Source: Pseudoduganella albidiflava
GTDB lineage: Bacteria > Pseudomonadota > Gammaproteobacteria > Burkholderiales > Burkholderiaceae_D
NCBI RefSeq assembly: GCF_004322755.1
Contig: NZ_CP036401.1
Span: 3,782,001-3,846,000 of the forward strand
Length of the DNA stretch: 64,000 bases
Direction of reading: 5' to 3'
The notes beneath the pieces are model-generated. The model made no database searches. It saw only the letters and a program-made list of their open reading frames with translations, and was not told the DNA's origin. Below, in pieces: positions 43,082-52,427 of this stretch. Position 1 is the stretch's first letter. Every line of letters starts with the position of its first letter. Both the position numbers and the translations under genes were made by a program.

Positions 43082-43933
43082 TTACCGTTTCTGTTCTTCC
43101 GCGAGTTGCTTGTCCAGGCGCTGGCGGGCCCGTTCCGCATACTGCCAGCAGGCGCCGGTATCGATGAACGCCGCGTTGCCGCGCTGCGCCACCTGCGCCT
43201 TGCGCTCCCATAGTCCGGCGAATTCCGGGTGGGCGGAGACCAGCACGTCGCACTTCAAGCCCGCGATCTTCGCGATCGACCCTTCCAGCTGCCGGCGCGC
43301 GTCCGGCCAGTGCGCGTCGCCGCCGTAGCGGAAGCCGTTCAGCCCGAAGGCGTTCAGGCTGTCCGCGTAGACCATGTTCGCGGTGCGGCCGTTCTCCGTC
43401 GATTGCCACGTCCACGACATGCCGCCCGGCGTGTGGCCCGGCGTGTAGTGTGCCGTGATCGCCAGCGGACCGACGGTGACGGTATCGCCATTCCGCACCG
43501 CACGGGTGTTCGCGACGGGCGTCATGTCGGACAGGCTGCCGAACTGCGGGTCGGCCCGATTGGGCTTGCCCGTCTTCATCACGGCCGTGCTGGCGGCGCT
43601 GCCGATGACGGTGGCCCCCGTCATTTCCTGCAAGCGGGCTGCGCCGCCCACGTGGTCGCCGTGCTCGTGCGACGTCAGGATGTACTTGACGTCTTCGATC
43701 TTGAAACCCAGCTGGCGAATGCTGGCGGCGATGGCGTCCGGGGACTTCGTCGTGCCCGCATCGATCAGGATATGGCCGGCGGGCGACGTCACCAGCACGG
43801 CGCCGACGCCTTTCGGGCCGACGTAGTGGGTATTGCCGTAAAGGGTGAACGGGGCTTGCGGCTCGTCCCAGTCGCCGCCATGGGCAAGGGTTGTCATGCC
43901 GAGGCAGGCGATGGCGATCAGTGTGTTTTTCAT
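43082..43933 (-). CDS. Subclass B3 metallo-beta-lactamase
   Basis: A 283-residue exported zinc enzyme with a signal peptide (MKNTLIAIACLGMTTLAHG). The zinc ligands match B3 numbering: His89, His91, Asp93 and His94 (SHEHGDH; B3 116/118/120/121), His167 (TPGHTPGG; 196) and His235 (SAHPEF; 263). B3 enzymes open the ring of penicillins, cephalosporins and usually carbapenems in the periplasm. The B3-typical GGMSWTW and FGLNGFRYGGD segments support the class over lactonase-type relatives. The ATG at 43933 begins the signal peptide; an upstream ATG at 43960 is less likely. It is a single gene with no mobile element nearby, so likely chromosomal and intrinsic. Confidence 0.9.
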   Translation of the reverse strand: MKNTLIAIACLGMTTLAHGGDWDEPQAPFTLYGNTHYVGPKGVGAVLVTSPAGHILIDAGTTKSPDAIAASIRQLGFKIEDVKYILTSHEHGDHVGGAARLQEMTGATVIGSAASTAVMKTGKPNRADPQFGSLSDMTPVANTRAVRNGDTVTVGPLAITAHYTPGHTPGGMSWTWQSTENGRTANMVYADSLNAFGLNGFRYGGDAHWPDARRQLEGSIAKIAGLKCDVLVSAHPEFAGLWERKAQVAQRGNAAFIDTGACWQYAERARQRLDKQLAEEQKR

Positions 43934-44070
43934 GTTTTCCGGTCGGGTTGGATGGACCACGCCATTCTAGGGACCAAATGGGCCGATGGCCACGGCGGTG
44001 GCCCCGTCGAAGGGACCGTTCATCCCACCGCATGGAGGATGGGGAATGCCGCCGTGCCGCGGCGTGGTGA

Positions 44071-44280
44071 CTACTGGCCGTGCAACGCGTTGCGCAGCAG
44101 CGACGTGACGCCGACGGTCACGCCAAACAGCGCGCCGATGCCGCCCCATTTGGCGGCTTCACCGGACAGCCCGCCCGCGGCGGACAAGTCGAGGGCCAGT
44201 CCGGCGAGCCCGCCCATCACGCCGGCGATGATCCACCAGGCTCGTTTGCCGGGAGCGGCGAAAGTCATATGCTGAGTCAT
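44071..44280 (-). CDS. Small membrane protein, 69 aa
   Basis: Two hydrophobic segments (WWIIAGVMGGLAGLALDL and GGIGALFGVTVGVTSLL) joined by a short Gly/Ser loop, and a basic end. An AAGGAGAACAC ribosome-binding site before the ATG at 44280 fixes the start. Unknown family, probably an inner-membrane hairpin protein. The 44281-44573 gap beyond it holds no other gene I can support. Confidence 0.7.
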   Translation of the reverse strand: MTQHMTFAAPGKRAWWIIAGVMGGLAGLALDLSAAGGLSGEAAKWGGIGALFGVTVGVTSLLRNALHGQ

Positions 44281-44573
44281 GTGTTCTCCTTGCGATGGCG
44301 CGCCGGCAAACTGGTGAATGCCGCCGGTGCGAGGTTGGCGACAGGGGACGGGATGCCGGGCAGACGCTGGTTCGCCTGACGGGCATCCCTCGCTTCCGTG
44401 CGGACCGGCACGTCGGTGACCGATGCCTGTGCCGGTGCACGTGCGTCGATCTTCGCATGGGCGATGGATTTTTTTCAAGAGCGTGGCGGCCGCTGAAACA
44501 TCCACACAACGCACCAGCACGGACCGGGCCATGCACGACCGGGAGAGCCGAACGCGGGCGCCGCCGGCGTCAT

Positions 44574-45230
44574 TCAACTTGCGATGTACAAGCCGGCATG
44601 CTGCTGCGAATTCCGGTCGCCGCGCCGGTAGCTGCGAAACAGCCTGTTGCCCGCCGCATCGCGCGCACAGCACGTGCAGCCGCCGACATGGTCGATCGCC
44701 GCCACACCTGCCTGGCGCAGCTGCTCGTGCGCGACGGCGCGCAGGTTCAGGTGGCGCGGGCGCGGCAACAGCTCGGCCGCGGGAATGCCGTCGAAGCGCC
44801 GCGCGAACTGCTGCGCCAGCTCTTCGCTGACTTCATAGCACGCCGCGCAGATCGTCGGCCCGATCGCCGCGACCCAGTCGGTCCCGCCTCCCAGATCGGC
44901 CAGCACGCCGGGGATGATGCCGTCAACCAGCCCGCGCCACCCCGCGTGCACCGCCGCCACGTGTCCGCCATCCCTCCGCGCCAGCAGCAGTGGCACACAG
45001 TCCGCGGTGATGATGGAGACCGGGATGCCCTGCTTCTGGGTGTGGAAAGCATCGGCCTCCCCTGCCCGCTGGCGTTCCACCTCGATCCGCACGGCCCGCG
45101 TGCCATGGACCTGCGTCTTCTGCGGCCGCGCTTCCCACACGGGCTGCAGCACGTGCGGCACCAGCTGGGCCTCCGTCCCGAAGCCATGGACGACATTTGG
45201 AATACTGCTGAGCAATTCACTGGTAATCAC
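44574..45230 (-). CDS. pgeF: PgeF/YfiH-type multicopper-fold protein (laccase domain)
   Basis: A 218-residue DUF152 protein. Family motifs are KTQVHGTRAV, ITADCVPLLLARRDGGHVAAVHAGWRG (His and Cys metal ligands) and GPTICAACYEVSEE. Family members have been described as purine nucleoside phosphorylase/adenosine deaminase enzymes and, in E. coli, as PgeF, which edits misincorporated L-Ser in peptidoglycan precursors. The N-terminus is a little shorter than the 240-250 usual. Symbol given for the family; the exact activity is not proven here. Confidence 0.85.
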   Translation of the reverse strand: MITSELLSSIPNVVHGFGTEAQLVPHVLQPVWEARPQKTQVHGTRAVRIEVERQRAGEADAFHTQKQGIPVSIITADCVPLLLARRDGGHVAAVHAGWRGLVDGIIPGVLADLGGGTDWVAAIGPTICAACYEVSEELAQQFARRFDGIPAAELLPRPRHLNLRAVAHEQLRQAGVAAIDHVGGCTCCARDAAGNRLFRSYRRGDRNSQQHAGLYIAS

Positions 45231-45264
45231 GAACTTCCCCTGGATATCGACGGCCGCATGATAG

Positions 45265-45355
45265 CGAAGAAATATTTCCGGAATTCGGAACTGTCCCCGT
45301 TTTTGAGAAATATTTCCAAAAACCGGGGTCAGACCCCGGTTTCAGGAAACATTCT
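45265..45355. repeat. Intergenic repeat with GAAATATTTCC and CGGGGTCAGACCCCGG
   Basis: GAAGAAATATTTCCGG, GAGAAATATTTCC and the palindrome CCGGGGTCAGACCCCGG in a row, mixing pieces of repeat types A and B. GGAAGAAATATTTCCGA also occurs at 2214-2230. Confidence 0.6.
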
Positions 45356-45359
45356 CGGC

Positions 45360-45392
45360 AAAAAAAAACGGCGGCTCCGGGGGGAGCCGCCG
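45360..45392 (-). terminator. Rho-independent terminator of the RND operon
   Basis: On the minus strand, arms CGGCGGCTCC (45392-45383) and GGAGCCGCCG (45378-45369), 4-nt loop, then nine U (45368-45360). Confidence 0.95.
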
Positions 45393-45436
45393 CAAGGGAC
45401 TACGCGGGGTTACTCAGTTGCTTCTCGATGGCACGT

Positions 45437-46930
45437 TCAGTTGCTGGCCTGGGCGGTGCTGACAGGGGCGTCCCAGCCGCCGCCGAGCGAGCGGATCAGC
45501 GCGACGGTGGTGATGGCCCGGTCGCCGCGCAGTTGCACGGCCGTGCGTTCGACGGCGGCAAGGTTGCGCTGCGCGTCCAGCAGTTCGAGGTAGCTGGACC
45601 GGCCGGCGTCGTACAGCTTCTGCGCCAGGTCGGCGGAACGCCGGGCGGAGACCACCGCGTCGTCGATTTGCGCCGTCTGGCCGGACAGGATGCGCAGTCC
45701 GGCCAGGTTGTCCTCGACCTCGGCGAACGCGGTCAACACCGTTTGCCGGTACTGGCCCACGGACTCCTCCAGCACCGCTTCGCTACGGGTGATGTTGGCC
45801 CGGTTGCGACCGCCGTCGATGACAGGCATCGACAGCAGCGCGCCCAGCAGCCAGGAGCGGCTGCTCCAGCGGAACACGTCGGAGAACGCCGGGCCGACGC
45901 CGCCGCCGTCGGCGCTGATGGTCAGCGCCGGGAACATCGCCGAACGGGCCACGCCAATGCGGGCATTGGAGGCTTCCATCGCGCGCTGGGCGGCGGCGAT
46001 GTCGGGCCGGCGTTCCAGCAGCGACGATGGCAGGCCGCCCGGGATCGCCGGCAGCACGCCGCCTTCGGCCAGCGGATTCTCGCTCGCGTTAAAGGAAGCC
46101 GCCGGTTTCCCCAGCAGCACCGCCAGCGAATGCTCGGCGGTCGTGCGCTGCCGTTGCAGGCCGATGGCCTCGGCACGCGACGTCGCCAGTTCAGTCTTGG
46201 CACGGGACAGGTCGAATTCGCCGATATCGCCCAGGTCGAAGCGGCGCTGGTTGACCTTGACGTTTTCCTCGCGCAGCCGGACCGTCTGCGCCACGGTCGC
46301 CAGTTCGGCGTCCGTGGCCCGCAGGCGGAACCAGGTCTGGGCCACGTCGGCCTGCAGCGACAGCAGCACGGAGCGGTAATTCGCTTCCACCGTCGCCGCG
46401 TCGTTGCGGGCGGCCGCCACGTTCGACGACACGCGGCCGAACAGGTCCACTTCATAGCTGGCCGTCAGCCGGGCGTTGTAGCTGGTGACCGGCGACATGC
46501 GCGTGCCTTGCGGCAGACCCGCTTCCTGCGGGGCCTGCTGCGAGCGGTTGGCGCCGACGCCCACGCCGATCTGCGGAATGCGGTCCGCCTCGGCGATGCC
46601 GGCGATGGCGCGTGCCTGCTTCACCCGCGCGGCGGCGACGGTGAGGTTGGCGTTGTTGCGGATCGCCTCGGCCATCAGCTCGTTCAGGGCCGGGTCGTTG
46701 AAGGCCAGCCACCATTCGCCGCGCGGCTGCTGCTCGGCGGGCTGCGCTTCCTTCCAGCGCGTGCCGTCGGCGGCAACCTTCACCGGATCGGCAGACTGCG
46801 CGGCCGACTGGTTTTCCTTGAAGGCCGCCGGCACCTCGACCGCGGGTTGTTTGAATTCGGGCGCGGCACAGGCGGTCAATACCAGCGCGGCAACCAGGGG
46901 TGCTACACCCCTTGCAATCAGCTTGTTCAT
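45437..46930 (-). CDS. RND efflux outer-membrane factor (OprM/OprN, NodT family)
   Basis: A 497-residue TolC-type channel lipoprotein: signal peptide with lipobox LVLTAC (Cys21). Two repeats of the OEP domain are visible, with long helical hairpins and characteristic segments ASYEVDLFGRV, FDLGDIGEFDLSRA, LLERRPDIAAAQ and LAQKLYDAGRSSYLELLDAQR. It completes a tripartite pump from periplasm to the medium. The ATG at 46930 overlaps the permease stop by 4 bp (ATGA). Last gene of the operon, before a strong terminator. Confidence 0.95.
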   Translation of the reverse strand: MNKLIARGVAPLVAALVLTACAAPEFKQPAVEVPAAFKENQSAAQSADPVKVAADGTRWKEAQPAEQQPRGEWWLAFNDPALNELMAEAIRNNANLTVAAARVKQARAIAGIAEADRIPQIGVGVGANRSQQAPQEAGLPQGTRMSPVTSYNARLTASYEVDLFGRVSSNVAAARNDAATVEANYRSVLLSLQADVAQTWFRLRATDAELATVAQTVRLREENVKVNQRRFDLGDIGEFDLSRAKTELATSRAEAIGLQRQRTTAEHSLAVLLGKPAASFNASENPLAEGGVLPAIPGGLPSSLLERRPDIAAAQRAMEASNARIGVARSAMFPALTISADGGGVGPAFSDVFRWSSRSWLLGALLSMPVIDGGRNRANITRSEAVLEESVGQYRQTVLTAFAEVEDNLAGLRILSGQTAQIDDAVVSARRSADLAQKLYDAGRSSYLELLDAQRNLAAVERTAVQLRGDRAITTVALIRSLGGGWDAPVSTAQASN

Positions 46931-49900
46931 CCGTGGGTTCCTTCCATTTTCACCAGCGACACTTCTTCGTGCACCGGCTGCTTTTTCTGTTCCATGCGCT
47001 TGGCCAGCGTGCGCAGCAGGACGTAGAACACCGGCGTCAGGAACAGGCCGAAGAACGTCACGCCCAGCATGCCGGCAAACACGGCGACACCCATCGCATG
47101 GCGCATCTCGGCACCCGCGCCACTGGAGAACACCAGCGGCAGCACGCCCATGATGAATGCGATCGACGTCATCAAAATGGGGCGCAGACGCAGGCGGCAA
47201 GCCTCCAGTGCGGCGTCGACGACGCTGCGCCCGTGATCTTCCAGTTCGCGGGCAAATTCGACGATCAGGATCGCGTTCTTCGACGCCAGCCCGACCAGCA
47301 CGAACAGTGCGATCTGGGTAAAGATATTGTTGTCGCCACCGGTCAGCTTCACGCCGATCAGCGCGCACAGGATCGACATCGGCACGATCAGGATCACCGC
47401 CAGCGGCAGGGTCCAGCTTTCGTACTGCGCGGCCAGCACCAGGAACACCAGCAGCACGCACAGCGGGAACACGAAGATCATCGTGTTGCCGGCCAGGATG
47501 TCCTGGTAGGTCAGGTCGGTCCACTCATACGTGATCCCTTTCGGCAGCGTGTCGCGCAGGATCTGGTCCATGATCGCCTGCGCCTGGCCGGACGAAATGC
47601 CGGGTGCCGGGCCGCCGTTCAGGTCCGCCGCCACGTAGTTGTTGTAGCGCTGCACGCGGTCCGGGCCATACGTATCCTTCACGCGCATCAGCGACGACAG
47701 CGGAATCATCTCGCCCTTGTCGTTCTTCACCTTCAGCTGCGCGATCTGCTCGGGCTGCGAGCGGAACTGCGCATCGGCCTGCACGCGCACCTGGTAGGTG
47801 CGGCCGAACTGGTTGAAGTCGTTCACGTACAGCGAACCCAGGTTGATCTGCAAGGTCTGGTAGATGGTCTGCAGCGGCACGCCCAGCTGTTTCGCCTTCA
47901 CGCGATCGACATCGGCGAACAGTTGCGGCACGTTGATCTGGTAGCCGGAGAACACGCCCTGCAGCCGCGGCTCCTGCCAGGCCTTGGCCTGCACCGCCTG
48001 CACCGCCTTGAACAGTTCGTCGTAGCCCAGGTTGCCCCGGTCTTCGATCATCAGCTTGAAGCCGCCCGTGGTACCCAGGCCGTTCACCGGCGGCGGCGGC
48101 AGCACCATCACGAACGCATCCTGCACGGCGCCCATGCGCTTGTTCATCTCGGCGGCGATCGCCTCGGCCGACTTGCTCTTGTCCTTGCGCTGGTCGAACG
48201 GCGCCAGGCCCAGGAACACGATGCCGGCGTTCGGCGCGTTGGTGAAGCCGTTGATCGACAGGCCCGGGAACGAGATCGAGTTCTCGACGCCCGGAATGCT
48301 TTCGGCGATCGTCGACATCTTGCGGATCACTTCATCGGTACGGTCCAGCGAGGCGGCGTCCGGCAGCTGCGCGAAGCCGATCAGGTACTGCTTGTCCTGC
48401 GCCGGCACGAAGCCCGGCGGCACGGCCTTGAACATGAACAGGCCGGCGGCACCCAGCAGCGCATAGATCACCAGCGACGCGCCCTTGTGGGCCAGCACGC
48501 CCTTCACGCCGTTTTCGTACTTGTGGGCCGAACGGTTGAAGAACTTGTTGAACATGCGGAAGAAACCGCCGAACACCTTGTCCATGCCGCGCGTCAGCGC
48601 ATCCTTCGGTTCATGGTGGCCCTTCAGCAGCGCAGCGGACAGCGCCGGCGCCAGCGTCAGCGACGAGAAGGCCGAGATCACGGTGGAGATGGCGATGGTC
48701 AGCGCGAACTGGCGGTAGAACTGGCCGGTCAGGCCCGACACGAAGGCGATCGGCACGAACACGGCGCACAGCACCAGCGCGATGGCGATGATCGGGCCGG
48801 ACACTTCCTTCATGGCCTGGATCGTCGCATCGCGCGGGGTCAGGCCGTTCTCGATATTGCGCTCGACGTTTTCCACCACCACGATCGCATCGTCGACCAC
48901 GATACCGATCGCCAGCACGAGGCCGAACAGCGACAGCGTGTTGATCGAGAAGCCGAACATCATCATCACGGCGAAGGTACCCACCACCGAGACCGGCACG
49001 GCCAGCAGCGGAATGATGGAAGCGCGCCAGGTCTGCAGGAAAATGATCACCACCAGGGCGACCAGGATCACCGCCTCGACCAGCGTATGGATCACGGAAT
49101 CGATCGATTCACGCACGAACTGGGTGGGGTCGTAGACGATGCTGTATTCCACGCCTTGCGGGAAATCCTTCGACAGCCGCTCCATCGTCGCCCGCACATC
49201 GGTCGACAGCTGCAGCGCGTTGGCGTTCGGCGCCTCGAAGATGGGGATCGCCACCGCCGACTTGTTGTTCAGCAGCGAGCGCAGCGCGTACGAATTGGAG
49301 CCCATTTCCAGGCGTGCCAGGTCTTTCAGGCGCGTGACCGCGCCATCGGCGCCGGCCTTGACGACGATGTCGCCGAATTCCTCGATGGTCGACAGGCGGC
49401 CCTGCGTCTTCACGGTGAGCTGGAAGTCGGCATCCTTCGACGGCCCCTGGCCGATCACGCCGGCCGCGACCTGCACGTTCTGCTCGCGGATCGCATCGAC
49501 CACTTCACCCGAGGTCAGGCCGCGGGCCGCCACCTTCTGTGGATCGAGCCAGACGCGCATCGCGTAGTCGCCGGAGCCGAACAGCTGCACTTCGCCCATG
49601 CCATGGATGCGGGCCAGCTGGTCCTTGATGTTGAGCACCGCGTAATTGCGCAGGTACAGGTCGTCGTAGCGGCCGTCCGGCGAATTCAGGTGGACCACCA
49701 TCGTCAGGTTCGGCGACGACTTCACGGTGGTCACGCCGATCTGGCGCACTTCTTCCGGCAGGCGAGGCAACGCGCGCTGCACGCGGTTCTGCACGGCCGT
49801 CTCGGCCTGCTCGACGTTGGTGCCGATCGCGAACGTGACGGTCAGCTGCAGCGCGCCGTCGGAAGTGTTCTGCGACGACATGTACAGCATGTTCTCGACG

Positions 49901-50118
49901 CCGTTGATCTGCTCCTCGAGCGGCGCGGCGACGGTTTCGGCGATGATCTTCGGATCGGCGCCCGGGTACTGGGCACGCACCACCACCGATGGCGGCACCA
50001 CGTCCGGGTACTCGGAAATGGGCAGCTTGAAGATCGAGATCAGGCCCGCGACGAACACGAGGATCGACAGCACGGCCGCGAAGATCGGTTTGTCGACAAA
50101 GAATCGTGAAAAGTTCAT
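46927..50118 (-). CDS. RND efflux permease, MexF-like
   Basis: A 1063-residue HAE1-type proton-driven permease (MNFSRFFVDKPIFAAVLSIL at the N-terminus), with two sets of six transmembrane helices and large periplasmic loops. The proton relay is in VLAIGIVVDDAIVVVENVERN of TM4. Length and segments such as SKDADFQLTVKTQGRLSTIEEF are closest in my memory to MexF/OqxB-type pumps, which export chloramphenicol, fluoroquinolones and trimethoprim; the exact substrates are not provable. Overlaps the outer-membrane factor by 4 bp and follows the adaptor gene by 31 bp. Confidence 0.95.
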   Translation of the reverse strand: MNFSRFFVDKPIFAAVLSILVFVAGLISIFKLPISEYPDVVPPSVVVRAQYPGADPKIIAETVAAPLEEQINGVENMLYMSSQNTSDGALQLTVTFAIGTNVEQAETAVQNRVQRALPRLPEEVRQIGVTTVKSSPNLTMVVHLNSPDGRYDDLYLRNYAVLNIKDQLARIHGMGEVQLFGSGDYAMRVWLDPQKVAARGLTSGEVVDAIREQNVQVAAGVIGQGPSKDADFQLTVKTQGRLSTIEEFGDIVVKAGADGAVTRLKDLARLEMGSNSYALRSLLNNKSAVAIPIFEAPNANALQLSTDVRATMERLSKDFPQGVEYSIVYDPTQFVRESIDSVIHTLVEAVILVALVVIIFLQTWRASIIPLLAVPVSVVGTFAVMMMFGFSINTLSLFGLVLAIGIVVDDAIVVVENVERNIENGLTPRDATIQAMKEVSGPIIAIALVLCAVFVPIAFVSGLTGQFYRQFALTIAISTVISAFSSLTLAPALSAALLKGHHEPKDALTRGMDKVFGGFFRMFNKFFNRSAHKYENGVKGVLAHKGASLVIYALLGAAGLFMFKAVPPGFVPAQDKQYLIGFAQLPDAASLDRTDEVIRKMSTIAESIPGVENSISFPGLSINGFTNAPNAGIVFLGLAPFDQRKDKSKSAEAIAAEMNKRMGAVQDAFVMVLPPPPVNGLGTTGGFKLMIEDRGNLGYDELFKAVQAVQAKAWQEPRLQGVFSGYQINVPQLFADVDRVKAKQLGVPLQTIYQTLQINLGSLYVNDFNQFGRTYQVRVQADAQFRSQPEQIAQLKVKNDKGEMIPLSSLMRVKDTYGPDRVQRYNNYVAADLNGGPAPGISSGQAQAIMDQILRDTLPKGITYEWTDLTYQDILAGNTMIFVFPLCVLLVFLVLAAQYESWTLPLAVILIVPMSILCALIGVKLTGGDNNIFTQIALFVLVGLASKNAILIVEFARELEDHGRSVVDAALEACRLRLRPILMTSIAFIMGVLPLVFSSGAGAEMRHAMGVAVFAGMLGVTFFGLFLTPVFYVLLRTLAKRMEQKKQPVHEEVSLVKMEGTHG

Positions 50119-50149
50119 GGTTATTCCTTGGTTTTAGCCAGGCGGCGCC

Positions 50150-51352
50150 TTACAGCGCGGCCACCTTGGCATCCTTCTTGTTGTCCTGCGCCTTGGCCAC
50201 TTCCGCATCCATCGGCACGAGTTGCGGGGTGACGGGCGCGCCGGGGCGCACGCGCTGCAGGCCGTTGACGACGATCTTCTCGTTGACCTTCAGGCCTTCC
50301 TTCACGACGCGCAAGCCGTCGACGGTGGGGCCCAGTTTCACGGCGCGGTATTCGGCCTTGTTGTCGGCGCCCACCACGAACACGAACTTGCGGTTCTGGT
50401 CGGTGCCCACGGCGCGGTCGTTGATCAGCACCGCATTGCGGATGGCGCTGCCGCCGCCCAGCTGCACGCGGGCGAACAGGCCCGGCACCAGGGCGCGGTC
50501 CTTGTTGTCGAACGTGGCGCGCATGCGCACGGAGCCGGTCTGGGTGTCGAGCTGGTTGTCGACGAATTCCAGCTTGCCTTCGTGCGGGAAGCCTTCCTCG
50601 TTGGCCAGGCCCACTTTCACGAGCACCGGCTCGCCCTTGTGGTTTTGCGCGCCCACGCGCAGGTAGGTGTCCTCGTCGCCATCGAAGCTGGCGTAGATCT
50701 TGTCCATCGACACGACGGACGTCAGCACGGCGGAGGCATCGACCAGGTTGCCCAGCGTGATCTCGGCCTTCGACACGCGGCCATCGATCGGCGACGTCAC
50801 GCGGGTGTACGACAGGTTCAGCTTGGCCGCTTCGGACTGGGCCTGCGCGGCGCGGGCGCTGGCTTCCAGTTCCTTCTGGCTTGATGCGCGCTCGTCGAAT
50901 TCGCGCTGCGCGATGGCCTTGTCGGCCAGCAGGCGCTCGGCGCGGGTCAGTTCCAGGCGGGCCAGCTCGGCACGGGCGCGGGCCGATGCGGCGGCGGCCG
51001 CGGCACGATCGGCTTCCGCCTGGTACGGGCGGGGATCGATCACGAACAGCACGTCGCCCTTCTTCACTTCGCTGCCCGGCTTGAAGTTCACGGCGGTGAT
51101 GAAGCCGGAAACGCGCGAGCGGATTTCCACCCGGTCGATGGCTTCCAGGCGGCCGGAGAACTCCTGGGTTTCCGCCACCGGCTTTTCAATCACCAGCGCT
51201 GCGGAGATGGGCGGGCCGCCGGCGGCCGCGGGTGCCTCGGCCGTCTTGCCGGTGGCATCTTCGCAGCCGGCCAGCGTGATCGCCAGGCCGGCAGCTGCCA
51301 GCGCCAGCACGATCGGTCGCGCAAATGCGGACAATGGTTTCGTGTTTTTCAT
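50150..51352 (-). CDS. RND efflux periplasmic adaptor, MexE-like lipoprotein
   Basis: A 400-residue membrane-fusion protein with a lipobox (LAGC, Cys30). A lipoyl half-motif (VEIRSRVSGFITAVNF), an alpha-helical hairpin rich in Ala, Arg and Glu (about 105-175), and the second lipoyl half (YTRVTSPIDGRVSKAEITLGNLVDA) identify the family. It links the MexF-like permease to the outer-membrane channel. The ATG at 51352 starts the signal peptide. First gene of the operon adaptor-permease-channel; the helically phased TTACTG array lies about 105 bp upstream. Confidence 0.94.
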   Translation of the reverse strand: MKNTKPLSAFARPIVLALAAAGLAITLAGCEDATGKTAEAPAAAGGPPISAALVIEKPVAETQEFSGRLEAIDRVEIRSRVSGFITAVNFKPGSEVKKGDVLFVIDPRPYQAEADRAAAAAASARARAELARLELTRAERLLADKAIAQREFDERASSQKELEASARAAQAQSEAAKLNLSYTRVTSPIDGRVSKAEITLGNLVDASAVLTSVVSMDKIYASFDGDEDTYLRVGAQNHKGEPVLVKVGLANEEGFPHEGKLEFVDNQLDTQTGSVRMRATFDNKDRALVPGLFARVQLGGGSAIRNAVLINDRAVGTDQNRKFVFVVGADNKAEYRAVKLGPTVDGLRVVKEGLKVNEKIVVNGLQRVRPGAPVTPQLVPMDAEVAKAQDNKKDAKVAAL

Positions 51353-51456
51353 TGTTAACCCCTTTTTGTATGAAAAATAGTAATAACCTAGCGTCACCGC
51401 CGTTCACTCGCCAAAGTTGGAGCAAAAGCGGGCCCACCACGCTCTTCAGCGCGTTT

Positions 51457-51493
51457 TTACTGAATTTTTACTGATTTTTACTGTTAGTTACTG
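51457..51493 (-). promoter_or_regulatory. Phased TTACTG array upstream of the RND operon
   Basis: TTACTG begins at 51457, 51468, 51478 and 51488, spacings of 11, 10 and 10 bp, so all four lie on one face of the helix, in an AT-rich stretch of TTTTTACTGA units. Position and phasing suggest cooperative binding of a regulator or a bent promoter for the pump operon. Confidence 0.5.
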
Positions 51494-51557
51494 GAAATTG
51501 ATCATTTCACTATATCGCCAGCCCGACGATAAGTAAACGTTTTTATTTATATATCCT

Positions 51558-52427
51558 TCAGGCTGGTGGGGTCTCCGTCCCATCGACACCGCGGATGAAC
51601 GCGGCAATTTCAGTCAACGCAAAGACACAGGCGCAGTCGTTTCGCCCGCCCGGCTGTTCGAGCGGTGGCGGCGGCAGCCGTTTGACCGTAGTGGTGATGC
51701 CGCACTTGATCAGTTTTGCCCCGTATTGTTCAGCCTCGTCGCGCAATGGGTCGTCCTCGGCCGACAGGATCAAGGCCGGCGGCAAGTTCTTCAGCCGCGA
51801 CGACTGCAGTGGCGACGCATACGGGTGGCTGCGGTCCGCGGCGTTCGGCAGATAGCCGCGGTAGCCGGCGGCGCAGGTGTCGGCCACCTTGTCGGCGATG
51901 GCCGCCTTGTCGCGGCAGACCGGCATTTCACGCATCGAGCAGGTGGACAGCGCCGGGTCGAGCATCGGCATGATCAGCACCTGCCCGGCCAGCGGCGGGC
52001 CGCCCCGGTCGCGCGACATCAGCGAGACCACGGCGGCCAGGTTGGCACCCGCCTCGATGCCGGCCACCACCAGGCGCTTGCCGTTCCACGACAGTTTCGA
52101 CTTGTTCTTCTTGGCCCACAGCAGCAGGGCATGGGCATCTTCCACGGCGGCAGGGAAAGGCTTCACGGACGCCAGCGTGTAGCCGGCCGACAGCGCCACC
52201 TGGGCGCGGTCCGCGCTGACCAGGTGCGCCAGGAAATCGTCCGCCTCGTCGATCGAGCCGCCCACGAAGCCGCCGCCATGGAAGAACACCACCAGCGTAT
52301 CGCGCTTCGTGGCCGGCACCCCGGCCAGGTAGAGGCGCGCCGGCAGCGGGCCTTCGGCGCCGGACACCTCCATGTCGCGCCGCACCAGATCGGCGGCCAC
52401 CGGCACGATGCCCTGCATGTTGCTCAT
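51558..52427 (-). CDS. Alpha/beta hydrolase-fold protein, probably inactive (HSL-like)
   Basis: A 289-residue protein of the hormone-sensitive-lipase type: oxyanion motif HGGG (residues 50-53), Asp of the triad in SAEDDPLRD. However, the nucleophile elbow reads GIEAG (123-127) with Glu125 where the family has Ser in GDSAGG, and no HGF-type catalytic His appears near the C-terminus, which is Pro-rich and has two Cys. So it is probably a non-catalytic family member, perhaps ligand-binding. The Glu codon is GAG, read directly. It lies upstream of the RND operon in the same direction, about 205 bp before the adaptor, and overlaps the small membrane-protein gene. Confidence 0.82.
   Translation of the reverse strand: MSNMQGIVPVAADLVRRDMEVSGAEGPLPARLYLAGVPATKRDTLVVFFHGGGFVGGSIDEADDFLAHLVSADRAQVALSAGYTLASVKPFPAAVEDAHALLLWAKKNKSKLSWNGKRLVVAGIEAGANLAAVVSLMSRDRGGPPLAGQVLIMPMLDPALSTCSMREMPVCRDKAAIADKVADTCAAGYRGYLPNAADRSHPYASPLQSSRLKNLPPALILSAEDDPLRDEAEQYGAKLIKCGITTTVKRLPPPPLEQPGGRNDCACVFALTEIAAFIRGVDGTETPPA

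Noticed and set aside
46900..50109. Very long plus-strand open frame opposite the RND permease gene
   Set aside because: Its translation is His/Arg/Gln-rich without domains and mirrors the permease codons; an antisense shadow in GC-rich DNA.
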